NCBI RefSeq assembly: GCF_006716885.1
Contig: NZ_VFPU01000003.1
Span: 62,001 to 126,000, forward strand
Origin: Ornithinimicrobium humiphilum
GTDB taxonomy: Bacteria; Actinomycetota; Actinomycetes; Actinomycetales; Dermatophilaceae
Length of the DNA stretch: 64,000 nucleotides
Reading direction: 5' to 3'
Shown here: one piece after another, positions 34,027 through 42,728 of the stretch
Position numbering within the stretch: position 1 is the stretch's first letter
Layout: every line of letters begins with the position of its first letter
The notes under the pieces: model-generated
What the model saw: only the letters and a program-made list of their open reading frames with translations
Told to the model about the DNA's origin: nothing
The model's database searches: none
Made by a program: the position numbers and the translations under genes

Positions 34027-35406
34027 ATGAGCAGCAGCCCCTCGACGTCCGGCACCGCCCCGGACCGGGCCGACCGCAACGGATCCACCCGGGTGATGTG
34101 GGCGTCCACCGTGGCGTTCACCCTGATGTTCGCCGTCTGGCTGATGTTCGGGATCCTCGGCAAGCCGATCCAGGAGGAGTTCGGCCTCAGCGACACCCAG
34201 CTGTCGTGGGTCTCGGCCGTCGCCGTCCTCAACGGCTCGCTGTGGCGACTGCCGGCGGGGATGCTGGCCGACCGCGTCGGCGGTCGCAAGGTGCTCTCGG
34301 TGATGCTGGCGGTCACGGCCGTGCCGGCCTTCCTGGTCAGCCGGGCCGACAGCTACGCGATGCTGCTCGTGCTGGCCTTCCTCGTCGGCTTCGCCGGCAA
34401 CGCCTTCAGCGTCGGCATCGCGTGGAACGCCGCCTGGGCGCCCCGTGAGCGCCAGGGCTTCGCGCTCGGGCTCTTCGGCGCCGGCAACGTCGGAGCGTCG
34501 GTGACCAAGTTCATCGGCCCGCCGATCATCGCCGCCACGGCCGGCACCACCGTCGTGCTCGGGCTGCAGGGCGGGTGGCGCCTCATCCCGGTCGTCTACG
34601 CGGTGCTGCTGCTCGTCATGGCGGTCGTGCTCTGGGTCGTGACCCCGTCCCAGGACCGCATGCCCGGCGCCACCCGGCCGCTGCGCGAGATGCTCGCGCC
34701 GCTGTCGCAGCCCCGCGTCTGGCGCTTCAGCCTCTACTACGTCGCCGTCTTCGGCGCCTACGTCGCGCTGTCGGCCTGGATGCCCCTCTACTACATGAAC
34801 AACTTCGGGGTCTCGCTCACGACGGCCGGGCTGCTCACCGCGCTGTTCATCTTCCCGGCCTCGCTGCTCCGGCCCGTCGGCGGCTGGTTCTCCGACCGCT
34901 GGGGCGCCCGCCGGGCGATGTACGGCACGTTCGTGGTCATGCTCGTCACCACGGGCCTCCTCATGATGCCCAACGGCCACGTCGTCATCGAGCACGCCGA
35001 CGGCAGCCGGACCGAGCACCTGGCCTACGCGATGCACATCGTCCCGTTCACCGCCCTGCTCTTCCTGCTCGGCTGCGCCATGGGCGTGGGCAAGGCCGCC
35101 GTCTACAAGCACATCCCCGAGTACTTCCCCGGCGCCGTCGGCCCCGTCGGCGGGCTGGTCGGCATGCTCGGCGGTCTCGGCGGCTTCTTCCTGCCGCCGC
35201 TGTTCGCCTACACCCAGGCGTGGTCGGGCTTCCCGACCTCGACCTTCTTCGTGCTCTTCCTGCTCACCGCCGTCTGCCTGGTGTGGATGCACCTGACGGT
35301 CGTGCGGATGCTGCACGAGCGCTCCCCCGAGGTCTCCGACGACCTCGAGGCCCCCGTCCCCACCGCCCCTGCCCCGGCCGCCGTGGCCGTCGGCACGACC
35401 CTCTGA
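34027..35406 (+). CDS. narK: Nitrate/nitrite transporter, NarK1-like MFS
   Basis: 459 residues, 12 helices. The nitrate-porter motifs are AGNAFSVGIAWNAAW, FGAGNVGASVTKFIGP and the C-terminal PEYFPGAVGPVGGLVGMLGG. This grouping is closest to NarK1, a nitrate/proton symporter, by eye. AGGAG lies 5 bases before the ATG. It is the first gene of the rightward transcript, followed 12 bases later by a second transporter. A Pro/Ala-rich C-terminal tail is cytosolic. Confidence 0.93.
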   Translation: MSSSPSTSGTAPDRADRNGSTRVMWASTVAFTLMFAVWLMFGILGKPIQEEFGLSDTQLSWVSAVAVLNGSLWRLPAGMLADRVGGRKVLSVMLAVTAVPAFLVSRADSYAMLLVLAFLVGFAGNAFSVGIAWNAAWAPRERQGFALGLFGAGNVGASVTKFIGPPIIAATAGTTVVLGLQGGWRLIPVVYAVLLLVMAVVLWVVTPSQDRMPGATRPLREMLAPLSQPRVWRFSLYYVAVFGAYVALSAWMPLYYMNNFGVSLTTAGLLTALFIFPASLLRPVGGWFSDRWGARRAMYGTFVVMLVTTGLLMMPNGHVVIEHADGSRTEHLAYAMHIVPFTALLFLLGCAMGVGKAAVYKHIPEYFPGAVGPVGGLVGMLGGLGGFFLPPLFAYTQAWSGFPTSTFFVLFLLTAVCLVWMHLTVVRMLHERSPEVSDDLEAPVPTAPAPAAVAVGTTL

Positions 35407-35418
35407 GGAGACCTGCCC

Positions 35419-36816
35419 ATGAGCACCGTCGACGACCGCCGCACCGGAGGTGAGTGGCTGCAGTCCTGGGACCCCGAGAACGAGGAGACCTGGGACAGCG
35501 GGCTGGCCTGGCGCACCCTGTGGATCACCACCTTCTGCCTGACGCTGGCCTTCGTCGCCTGGTTCCTGCCCAGCGCGATCATCCCCAAGCTCAACGCCCT
35601 CGGCTACACCTTCAGCCAGGGTCAGCTCTACTGGATGGCCGCCATGCCCGGCCTGGCCGCCGGCCTCTTCCGCCTGGTGTGGATGGTCCTGCCGCCGATG
35701 ATGGGCACGCGCAAGATGGTGAGCCTGAGCACGCTGCTGCTCATCGCCTCCACGCTCGGCTGGGGCGTGCGCGTGCAGGAGCCGACCGCCCCCTACTGGG
35801 AGCTCATGGTGCTGGCCTTCCTCGCCGGCATCGGCGGCGGCGTCTTCTCCGGCTTCATGCCCTCGACCTCCTACTTCTTCCCCAAGCGCAAGCAGGGCAC
35901 CGCCCTGGGACTGCAGGCGGGCATCGGCAACTTCGGCGTCTCCTTCGTCCAGCTGCTCACGCCCTACCTCATCGGCCTCGGCGCGCTGGCGGTCTTCGGC
36001 GGCAGCCAGTCGATGACCTTCCCGGGCCAGGAGCCGCAGGAGGTCTGGTACCAGAACGCCGCCTTCGTGTGGATCCCGCTCATGGTGGTCGGCGCGGTGC
36101 TCGCCTGGACGATGCTCAAGTCGGTGCCGGTCAAGGCCAACATCCGCCAGCAGTTCGACATCTTCGGCAACCAGGACACCTGGTGGATGACGCTGCTCTA
36201 CATCATGACCTTCGGCACCTTCTCCGGGCTGTCGGCGCAGTTCGGCCTCCTCATGGCCAACCTCTACGGCATCGGCAACCCCGACATCGTCCAGGGTGCG
36301 GGGGCCGACGCCCAGATGCTCGTCGCCGGCTACGACGTGCCGGACGTGGCGGCCTTCGTCTTCCTCGGCCCGCTCGTCGGCGCCGGCGCCCGTGTGCTCT
36401 TCTCGCCGCTCACCGACCGGATGGGCGGCGCGATCTGGACGCTGATCTCGGGCCTGGGCCTCATCGGCTCGATCGCGATCACCATTCCGGCCCTGACCCC
36501 CGACACCAGCTCGGCCGAGGCCCTCAGCGGCGACTTCCGCCACTTCCTCCTCGGCATGATCGCGATCTTCCTCTTCGCCGGCATCGGCAACGCCTCGACC
36601 TTCAAGCAGATGCCGATGATCTTCGAGCGCCGACAGGCCGGTGGCGTCATCGGCTGGACCGCCGCGATCGCCGCCTTCGGGCCGTTCCTCTTCGGCGTCG
36701 GCCTGACGATCATGAGCCCGACCGCCTTCTACGTCATCGGCATCGCCTGGGCCGTGATGTGCGTCGCGATCACCTGGTGGCGCTACGCCCGCCCCGGCGC
36801 CCCGAAGCCCGGCTGA
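35419..36816 (+). CDS. narK2: Nitrate/nitrite transporter, NarK2-like MFS
   Basis: 465 residues, 12 helices. N-terminal WDPENEETWDSGLAWRTLWI is typical of the NarK2/NarU group, as are FFPKRKQGTALGLQAGIGNF and the C-terminal RRQAGGVIGWTAAIAAFGPF. Such proteins are thought to exchange nitrate for nitrite. With the preceding narK1-like gene it forms a tandem pair, like the fused NarK1-NarK2 of Paracoccus but as two proteins. The start has GGAG about 8 bases upstream. Confidence 0.93.
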   Translation: MSTVDDRRTGGEWLQSWDPENEETWDSGLAWRTLWITTFCLTLAFVAWFLPSAIIPKLNALGYTFSQGQLYWMAAMPGLAAGLFRLVWMVLPPMMGTRKMVSLSTLLLIASTLGWGVRVQEPTAPYWELMVLAFLAGIGGGVFSGFMPSTSYFFPKRKQGTALGLQAGIGNFGVSFVQLLTPYLIGLGALAVFGGSQSMTFPGQEPQEVWYQNAAFVWIPLMVVGAVLAWTMLKSVPVKANIRQQFDIFGNQDTWWMTLLYIMTFGTFSGLSAQFGLLMANLYGIGNPDIVQGAGADAQMLVAGYDVPDVAAFVFLGPLVGAGARVLFSPLTDRMGGAIWTLISGLGLIGSIAITIPALTPDTSSAEALSGDFRHFLLGMIAIFLFAGIGNASTFKQMPMIFERRQAGGVIGWTAAIAAFGPFLFGVGLTIMSPTAFYVIGIAWAVMCVAITWWRYARPGAPKPG

Positions 36817-36871
36817 CCGAGCCGGCGCACGGCATACCCCGCCACACCCCACCCCACCGAGAGGAACCCCC

Positions 36872-37162
36872 ATGACCGACCTGCCCATCTCCGCCGTCCG
36901 CGAGGGAGGCTGCGGCTGCGGCTGCACCGACGAGGGCGTGCCCGCGCTCGACGCCCGCGAGATCCCGCACGCCATCCGGCACGCGACGATCTTCGGCGCC
37001 CTGTCCGGCGTCCGCCCCGGCGCCCAGATGGACCTCGTGGCCCCGCACGACCCGCTGCCGCTGCTGGCCCAGATCGCCGACCGCGAGGGCGACGCGCTGA
37101 CGTGGGAGTACCTCGTCCGCGGCCCCGAGGCCTGGACGCTGCGCTTCACCCGCTCCGCCTGA
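36872..37162 (+). CDS. DUF2249 domain protein with N-terminal Cys cluster
   Basis: 96 residues. The DUF2249 core is clear: LDAREIPHAIRHATIFGALS and DLVAPHDPLPLLAQI. Ahead of it, Cys14, Cys16 and Cys18 (GGCGCGC) could bind a metal. DUF2249 proteins recur beside hemerythrins and denitrification genes; their biochemical role is unknown. GAGAGGAAC precedes the ATG. The hemerythrin starts two bases after its stop, so the pair is cotranscribed. Confidence 0.88.
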   Translation: MTDLPISAVREGGCGCGCTDEGVPALDAREIPHAIRHATIFGALSGVRPGAQMDLVAPHDPLPLLAQIADREGDALTWEYLVRGPEAWTLRFTRSA

Positions 37163-37164
37163 CG

Positions 37165-37614
37165 ATGTGCACCTACTGCGGCTGCGAGTCGATCTCGGTG
37201 ATCGGCCGGTTCATGGCCGAGCACACCGAGATCATCAATGCCGCCGGCGAGCTCCGCCGCGCCTGCGAGGGGGGCGACCCCTCGCAGGTGGCGGCGGCCG
37301 CCGACCGGGTGGAGGGCCTGCTGCACCCGCACACCCGCAGCGAGGAGGTCGGCCTCTTCGCGGTGATGCGGCGGCAGGAGGAGTTCACCGACCACATCGA
37401 CAGCCTCTGCGCCGAGCACACGACGCTCGACGCGCAGCTGGCGGCGATCCGGGGCGCCGACCCCGGCGACCCCGCGCTGGTCGACCGCTTCCTGCACGAC
37501 CTGCGGCACCACATCGACCGGGAGGACAACGGCCTCTTCCCCGCCTCCGCCATCGCGCTCGAGGGGCCCGACTGGGAGGAGGTCGACGACGTGACGCCCC
37601 CACCGGTGGCATGA
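37165..37614 (+). CDS. Hemerythrin HHE domain protein
   Basis: 149 residues. The four-helix hemerythrin pattern is present: EHTEII, LLHPHTRSEE, DHIDSLCAEHTTL and LRHHIDREDNGLFP supply the His and Glu/Asp ligands for a di-iron site. The protein starts MCTYCGCES, with Cys2, Cys5 and Cys7, a second cysteine cluster matching that of the DUF2249 neighbour. Possible roles are NO or O2 binding, or Fe-S repair, in line with RIC/YtfE relatives. Its stop overlaps the next start (ATGA). Confidence 0.88.
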   Translation: MCTYCGCESISVIGRFMAEHTEIINAAGELRRACEGGDPSQVAAAADRVEGLLHPHTRSEEVGLFAVMRRQEEFTDHIDSLCAEHTTLDAQLAAIRGADPGDPALVDRFLHDLRHHIDREDNGLFPASAIALEGPDWEEVDDVTPPPVA

Positions 37615-38771
37615 GCGTCGCCGGTCCTCCCCGAGCACCCCGCTGGGCCCCGCTCCTGCTCGTCCCGGGCGGGCTGGCCCTGCTCGCCGGCCTCGACGCC
37701 GCGCTGACCCTGGCCGGCGTGCCGGCCCCGGCGGGCAGCCCCCGCCTCGCCCTGCTCCACGGGCCCCTCATGGTGCTCGGCTTCCTCGGCACGGTGATCG
37801 CCCTCGAGCGCGCCGTGGCCCTGCGCGCGGCGTGGGGCCTGCTCGCCCCCGGGATGCTCGGGGCGGGAGCCCTCGCCCTCGTCGTGCTCCCCGACCCGCT
37901 CCTCGGCCGCCTGCTCATGGTGCAGGGCCTGGTGCTCCTCGTCGTGGTCTACGGCGCCCTGGGCCGACGCAACGGCGACCCGCTCGTCGGCGTCCAGGCG
38001 CTCGGGGCCGTGCTCGCCGCCTGCGCCGCCCTGCTGCTGACCCGGCTCGAGGTCGCGGCGGTCGTGCCGCTGCTCGTCGCCTTCGTCGTGCTGACCATCG
38101 CCGCCGAGCGCGTCGAGCTCGCCCGCCTCGCGATGCCCACCGGCGCGCACCGCGCCCTGACCGCCTTCGCCGCCGTCCTCACCGGCACCGCCCTGGCCGC
38201 GCTCCTGTGGCCCTCCCTCGGAGGGCGGGCCCAGGGCGTCGTCCTCGTCGCCCTGACGCTGTGGCTGCTGCAGCACGACGTCGCCCGCCGTCTGGTCCGC
38301 TCGACGGGTCTGCCCCGGTTCGCCGCGGCGGCCCTGCTGCTCGGCTACGGCTGGCTGCTCGTCGCCGGCCTCGGCCTGGCGGTGCTGGGCTCCCCCGACC
38401 CGACGACGGCGGGCTACGACGTCGTCGTCCACGCGACCTTCCTCGGCTTCGCGATGTCGATGATCCTGGCCCACGCGCCGGTCATCCTGCCCGCGGTCCT
38501 GCGGGCCCGGCTGCCCTACTCGACGCCGATGTGGGTGCCGCTCGCCGCACTGCACACGAGCCTGCTGGCCCGGGTGGTCACGGTGCTCCGGGACGCGTCG
38601 GACGGCTGGCAGGTCGCGCTCGTCGCCAACGTCGCCGCCGTCCTGCTCTTCCTCCTCGTCACGGTCGGCACGGCCGTGGCCGCACGCCGCCGACCGGAGC
38701 GTGCACCGCACACCCCTCCCGCGGCCATGGCCGCGGTCCCCCGACCGACCGCTCCGGAGGAGCACGCCTGA
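37611..38771 (+). CDS. NnrS-like multi-spanning membrane protein
   Basis: 386 residues with about 11 or 12 hydrophobic segments and few charged loops. Conserved His sites are LLHGPLMVLGFLG near the N terminus and VVHATFLGFAMSMILAHAPV in the second half. Both resemble the NnrS family of heme/copper membrane proteins associated with nitric oxide tolerance. The similarity is suggestive, not decisive. It overlaps the hemerythrin stop at its start and the nirK fusion start at its end, so it is translationally tied to both. A role in NO handling or copper/heme delivery to NirK is inferred from context. Confidence 0.65.
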   Translation: MSVAGPPRAPRWAPLLLVPGGLALLAGLDAALTLAGVPAPAGSPRLALLHGPLMVLGFLGTVIALERAVALRAAWGLLAPGMLGAGALALVVLPDPLLGRLLMVQGLVLLVVVYGALGRRNGDPLVGVQALGAVLAACAALLLTRLEVAAVVPLLVAFVVLTIAAERVELARLAMPTGAHRALTAFAAVLTGTALAALLWPSLGGRAQGVVLVALTLWLLQHDVARRLVRSTGLPRFAAAALLLGYGWLLVAGLGLAVLGSPDPTTAGYDVVVHATFLGFAMSMILAHAPVILPAVLRARLPYSTPMWVPLAALHTSLLARVVTVLRDASDGWQVALVANVAAVLLFLLVTVGTAVAARRRPERAPHTPPAAMAAVPRPTAPEEHA

Positions 38772-41557
38772 TGCCCACCCTGCCGATGTCCCCCTCGCGT
38801 CCCGCGCCCCCGGCCCGCCCGACCTCCGGGCGCGGCGCGCGCGGGCGCTGGCCGCTGCGCGACTACCCGGGTCTGCTGTGGATGGTGCTGGCCGTGGTCA
38901 CGACGCTCGTCCACCCGTTCCTGCCGGGATCGCGGTGGCTCATGGTGCACCTCGTCCTGCTCGGGGCCCTGACGCACTCGATCATGGTCTGGAGCACCCA
39001 CTTCACCCAGGCGCTGCTCAAGACCGCGCCGGGCCTGGACGAGCGGCGGCAGCAGAGCCGGCGGCTGGTCCTGCTGCTGGTCGGGACCGCGACCGTGCTC
39101 GTCGGGGTGCCGACGGCCACCTGGCCGGTGACGGTGGTCGGCGCGACCCTCGTGACGACCGCCGTGGTCTGGCACGGGGTGCAGCTCTTCCGCCGGCTCC
39201 GTGCCGCGCTGCCGGGTCGTTTCCGCGTCACGGTGCGCTACTACCTCGCGGCCGCCGTGTGCCTGCCCGTCGGCATCGCGCTGGGCGCCACCCTGGCCCT
39301 GGGGCTCGACGACCGGACCCACGGCCGGCTGCTGCTGGCGCACATCACCGTCAACGTGCTCGGCTGGGTCGGGCTGACCGTCACCGGCACGCTGCTCACC
39401 CTCTGGCCGACGATGCTGCGCACGACGATCGGGCCGCGGGCCGAGCGCCGGGCCGAGCAGGCGCTGCCCGGGCTGGTCGGTGCGGTCGGCCTCCTCGTCG
39501 CCGGCGCGCTGGCCGACCTGCGGTGGGTGACGGTCGCCGCCCTCGCCCTCTATGCCGTGTCCCTGCTGTGGTGGGGCTCGGCCGTGCTGGCGCCGGCGCG
39601 GACGGCCCGTCCGCGGGAGTTCGCGCCCGCGTCGGTCGGGCTGTCGCTGGTCTGGTGGCTGGCGGGGATCGTCGTTCTCCTGGTGCGGCTGTCGACCACG
39701 GAGACGTGGGCGGAGTTCACCGACGGCTTCGGGACCACGACCGCCATCCTCGTCGTGGGCTTCGCCGCGCAGCTGCTGCCGGGAGCCCTGTCCTACCTGG
39801 TGCCGAGCGCGCTCGGAGGAGGCAAGACGGTCGTGCGGGCGGGGCAGGCGTGGTTCGACCGCTGGGGCACCGCCCGGCTGGTCGTCGTCAACGGTGGGCT
39901 GCTGCTGTGCCTCCTGCCGGTGCCGAGCATCGTCCGGGTGATCCTGTCGATCCTGGTCGTGGTGGCCCTGGCGACCTTCGTGCCGCTCATGCTGGGCGGC
40001 ATCCTGGCCGCCGTGCGGGCGCGGCGCGAGGTCGAGGCGGCCCGCACCCGGGGCGAGCGGCCGGCGGGCGCCACCCCCTCCCCCGGCACGGCCCCCGGCG
40101 GTCCCGACCACCTGCCCTCGGTCTGGTCGGGCAGCCAGCTCGTCGCGGCCGTCTCGGCCCTCGTGCTCGCGGTCTCGGTCGGCGTCGCGCTCGACCCCGC
40201 GGCCGCGGGCCTGGGCGGGGTCGCCGGCGCGGGCGACGTCGCGGCGTCTGTCGTCGAGCCGACCGGTCGGACGACGACCGTGCAGGTGTCGGCCGTCGAC
40301 ATGCGCTTCGAGCCCTCCCGCATCGAGGTGCCGCGTGGCGACCGGCTCGTGGTCGAGCTCACCAACACCGACCCGACCAACGTGCACGACCTGCAGCTGC
40401 TCGGCGAGCGCACGCCCCGGCTGGGGGCAGGCGAGTCCGCCACCCTCGACCTGGGTGTCGTGGGAGCGTCGGCCCAGGGCTGGTGCACGATCGTCGGCCA
40501 CCGCCAGATGGGAATGGTCCTCGACGTCGTGGTCGTCGACGAGGGCGGGACACCGGCGGCCGGGGCGGACCCGGATCCGTCCGGCGCCGCCGCCGCGGAC
40601 CACGGGGGCCACGGCGCCGCCGCAGGAGCGGGCGCCGCCGACGGCACGGCATACCCCACGGTGGTGCTGGACCCGGAGGCCTCCGTCGCCGATCCCGTCG
40701 ACCCGGCCCTGCCGCCGCTGACCACCCCGGCCGGGACCACCCACCGTCTCACGCTGCGTGCGACCGAGCAGGAGCTCGAGGTGGCGCCGGGCGTCACCCA
40801 GCTGCGCTGGACGTTCGACGGGCAGGTGCCCGGGCCGACGCTGCGCGGCAAGGTCGGCGACACCTTCGAGATCACCCTCGTCAACGACGGCACGATGGGG
40901 CACTCCATCGACTTCCACGCCGGTGCGCTGGCCCCCGACGAGCCGATGCGCACCATCCCGCCGGGCGAGTCGCTGGTCTACACCTTCACCACCACCCGGG
41001 CCGGCATCTGGATGTACCACTGCTCCACCATGCCGATGAGCAGCCACATCGCCGCCGGCATGCACGGGGCGGTGATCGTGGAGCCGGCGGAGGGGCTGCC
41101 CGCGGTCGACCGGGAGTACGTCCTCGTCCAGTCGGAGGTCTACCTCGCGGCGGGGACCGGGCAGGGCGGCGCCGAGGCGGCCGAGGTGGACGCCGACGCG
41201 ATCGGGGCCGAGCGGCCGACGTTCGTGACCTTCAACGGGATCGCCAACCAGTACGACGAGCACGTGCTGACCGCCCGCGTGGGCGAGCGGGTGCGGATCT
41301 GGGTGCTCGACGCCGGGCCCAACCGGGCGAGCTCCTTCCACGTGGTGGGCGGGCAGTTCGACACCGTCTACTCCGAGGGTGCCTACCTGCTCGGGCCGGA
41401 GGCGGAGGGCGCGGGCTCGCAGGCCCTCGGGCTGCAGGCGGCCCAGGGCGGCTTCGTCGAGCTCACCTTCCCCGAGGCGGGCACCTATCCGGTGGTCACC
41501 CACGTCATGGTCGACGCCGAGCGGGGCGCCCATGGGTTCGTGCGGGTGAGCGACTGA
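38771..41557 (+). CDS. nirK: Membrane domain-cupredoxin-copper nitrite reductase fusion
   Basis: 928 residues. Residues ~30-430 form about ten membrane helices with His-containing segments (LTHSIMVWSTHF, LLAHITVNVLG), similar in style to the preceding NnrS-like protein. Residues ~500-595 form a cupredoxin with type-1 ligands NVHDLQL, WCTIVGH and MGM. A His/Gly-rich linker leads to a NirK domain (~655-928) with GHSIDFH, MYHCSTMPMSSH, SSFHVVGG and VTHVMVDAERG. These cover the type-1 and type-2 copper ligands of AniA/NirK. It would reduce nitrite to NO outside the membrane, with its own electron-transfer domain. Its start overlaps the previous stop by one base. Confidence 0.9.
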   Translation: MPTLPMSPSRPAPPARPTSGRGARGRWPLRDYPGLLWMVLAVVTTLVHPFLPGSRWLMVHLVLLGALTHSIMVWSTHFTQALLKTAPGLDERRQQSRRLVLLLVGTATVLVGVPTATWPVTVVGATLVTTAVVWHGVQLFRRLRAALPGRFRVTVRYYLAAAVCLPVGIALGATLALGLDDRTHGRLLLAHITVNVLGWVGLTVTGTLLTLWPTMLRTTIGPRAERRAEQALPGLVGAVGLLVAGALADLRWVTVAALALYAVSLLWWGSAVLAPARTARPREFAPASVGLSLVWWLAGIVVLLVRLSTTETWAEFTDGFGTTTAILVVGFAAQLLPGALSYLVPSALGGGKTVVRAGQAWFDRWGTARLVVVNGGLLLCLLPVPSIVRVILSILVVVALATFVPLMLGGILAAVRARREVEAARTRGERPAGATPSPGTAPGGPDHLPSVWSGSQLVAAVSALVLAVSVGVALDPAAAGLGGVAGAGDVAASVVEPTGRTTTVQVSAVDMRFEPSRIEVPRGDRLVVELTNTDPTNVHDLQLLGERTPRLGAGESATLDLGVVGASAQGWCTIVGHRQMGMVLDVVVVDEGGTPAAGADPDPSGAAAADHGGHGAAAGAGAADGTAYPTVVLDPEASVADPVDPALPPLTTPAGTTHRLTLRATEQELEVAPGVTQLRWTFDGQVPGPTLRGKVGDTFEITLVNDGTMGHSIDFHAGALAPDEPMRTIPPGESLVYTFTTTRAGIWMYHCSTMPMSSHIAAGMHGAVIVEPAEGLPAVDREYVLVQSEVYLAAGTGQGGAEAAEVDADAIGAERPTFVTFNGIANQYDEHVLTARVGERVRIWVLDAGPNRASSFHVVGGQFDTVYSEGAYLLGPEAEGAGSQALGLQAAQGGFVELTFPEAGTYPVVTHVMVDAERGAHGFVRVSD

Positions 41558-41606
41558 CGCACCCCCCGGGTCGGGGCCCGCTCGGTCAGGGTCTGCCGGG
41601 ACAGGC

Positions 41607-41650
41607 GGGCGCCTGCATCCTCAACCCCGAGTCCGAGGATGCAGGCGCCC
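41607..41650. terminator. 16-base-pair perfect hairpin after nirK
   Basis: GGGCGCCTGCATCCTC (41607-41622) and GAGGATGCAGGCGCCC (41635-41650) around a 12-base loop, 50 bases past the nirK stop and before the convergent glycosyltransferase-like gene. Confidence 0.75.
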
Positions 41651-41652
41651 TG

Positions 41653-41680
41653 GGCCCCGGGATGCGAACAGCCCGGGGCC
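41653..41680. terminator. Second hairpin after nirK
   Basis: GGCCCCGGG (41653-41661) and CCCGGGGCC (41672-41680) around a 10-base loop, two bases after the first hairpin. The two in tandem between convergent genes could each serve one strand. Confidence 0.55.
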
Positions 41681-41777
41681 GCTCGGTGGAGCTCTTCCCC
41701 CGCCGCGACGGGAGCGGTCCGAAGGCCCTTCGGGATCACGCTCGCAACCACGAGGACCGGATGAGCAGCCGGGAGCG

Positions 41778-42632
41778 TCAGACGGCGACGAATCCGCCGG
41801 TCTCGGCGCGCTGGAGCACGCCGGCGCCGAGCAGCCGGTCGAAGAGCGGGTGGTCGGGGTCCTCGGCCCAGCGCGCCCGCCAGGTGGTGGCGTGGCGCAG
41901 GGCGATGCGCAGCTCGTCGGCGATCTCCGGCGCCGGGACGGGCTGGCGGTAGGAGGCGGCGCCGCCGACCCAGACCAGCGAGCCGCCGGCCCGCTTCAGC
42001 TTCTCGGCGAAGTCGGCATCCTCGAGGCCGTGCCCCGCGTAGTCGGCGCAGAATCCGCCGACCTCGGCGAAGTCGGCGACGGTCATCGCGAAGGAGTAGC
42101 CGCGGAAGTGGCCCCAGTCGGTCTCGACCGCGAGCTGCCCCGGCTCCAGGAGCGGGTCGCTGGCCACGGGCGTGGCGATCTCGGCGAGGCGACCGAAGGG
42201 GTAGCCCAGCGCGGGGTTCTCCACCGGCGGAAGGTCGAGGAGGGGGCCCTGCCAGACGATCGGGCCGGTCGCGCCCTCCGGCGGGCCGGCGGCGATGGCG
42301 TCGGAAAAGCGCTCCAGCGCGCGCTTGCCGGGGATGATGTCGCCACCGAGGAAGAACAGCAGGTCGGCGCCGTTCTCGGCGGCGATCTCCGCACCGGTGT
42401 TGCGCGCCTGGGCGAAGGGCAGGGCGCGGCGGTCGGACTGGACGGGGCGCACCACGGTGCGCCAGCGGTCGGTGCCGAGGGGAAGGCGGCCCCGGGTCAG
42501 GTCGCGGTCGCCCATCGAGATGACGCCGTGGACGACAGGCGGCATTGAGCCGACGGACAACCCGTCGACCTGGCCCAGGAGGTGGTCATGACGACCTTTG
42601 GCCATGGTCAGAACTGCGATTGTCGAAGACAC
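41778..42632 (-). CDS. Glycosyltransferase family 2/GalT-like protein
   Basis: 284 residues. The start STIAVLTMAKGRHDHL, the segment ADLLFFLGGDIIPGKRAL (an Asp replaced DxD-type position) and GYSFAMTVADFAEVGGF plus GHGLEDADFAEKLKRAGG are typical of GT-A fold enzymes with a C-terminal galactosyltransferase-like segment. The donor and acceptor sugars are unknown. Start is GTG at 42632, which keeps the first beta strand; the next ATG at 42605 would remove it. It is divergent from the LuxR-type regulator gene. No other cell-wall or polysaccharide genes are adjacent. Confidence 0.75.
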   Translation of the reverse strand: MSSTIAVLTMAKGRHDHLLGQVDGLSVGSMPPVVHGVISMGDRDLTRGRLPLGTDRWRTVVRPVQSDRRALPFAQARNTGAEIAAENGADLLFFLGGDIIPGKRALERFSDAIAAGPPEGATGPIVWQGPLLDLPPVENPALGYPFGRLAEIATPVASDPLLEPGQLAVETDWGHFRGYSFAMTVADFAEVGGFCADYAGHGLEDADFAEKLKRAGGSLVWVGGAASYRQPVPAPEIADELRIALRHATTWRARWAEDPDHPLFDRLLGAGVLQRAETGGFVAV

Positions 42633-42728
42633 GCCCCGAGCCTAGTCGCGCGGTTCAAGTCGGGCCACCCCCCTGGGGGTGTGGCACGGGTGCGGCACGA
42701 CGGTCCGACCACCCCCTATCCTGCCTGG

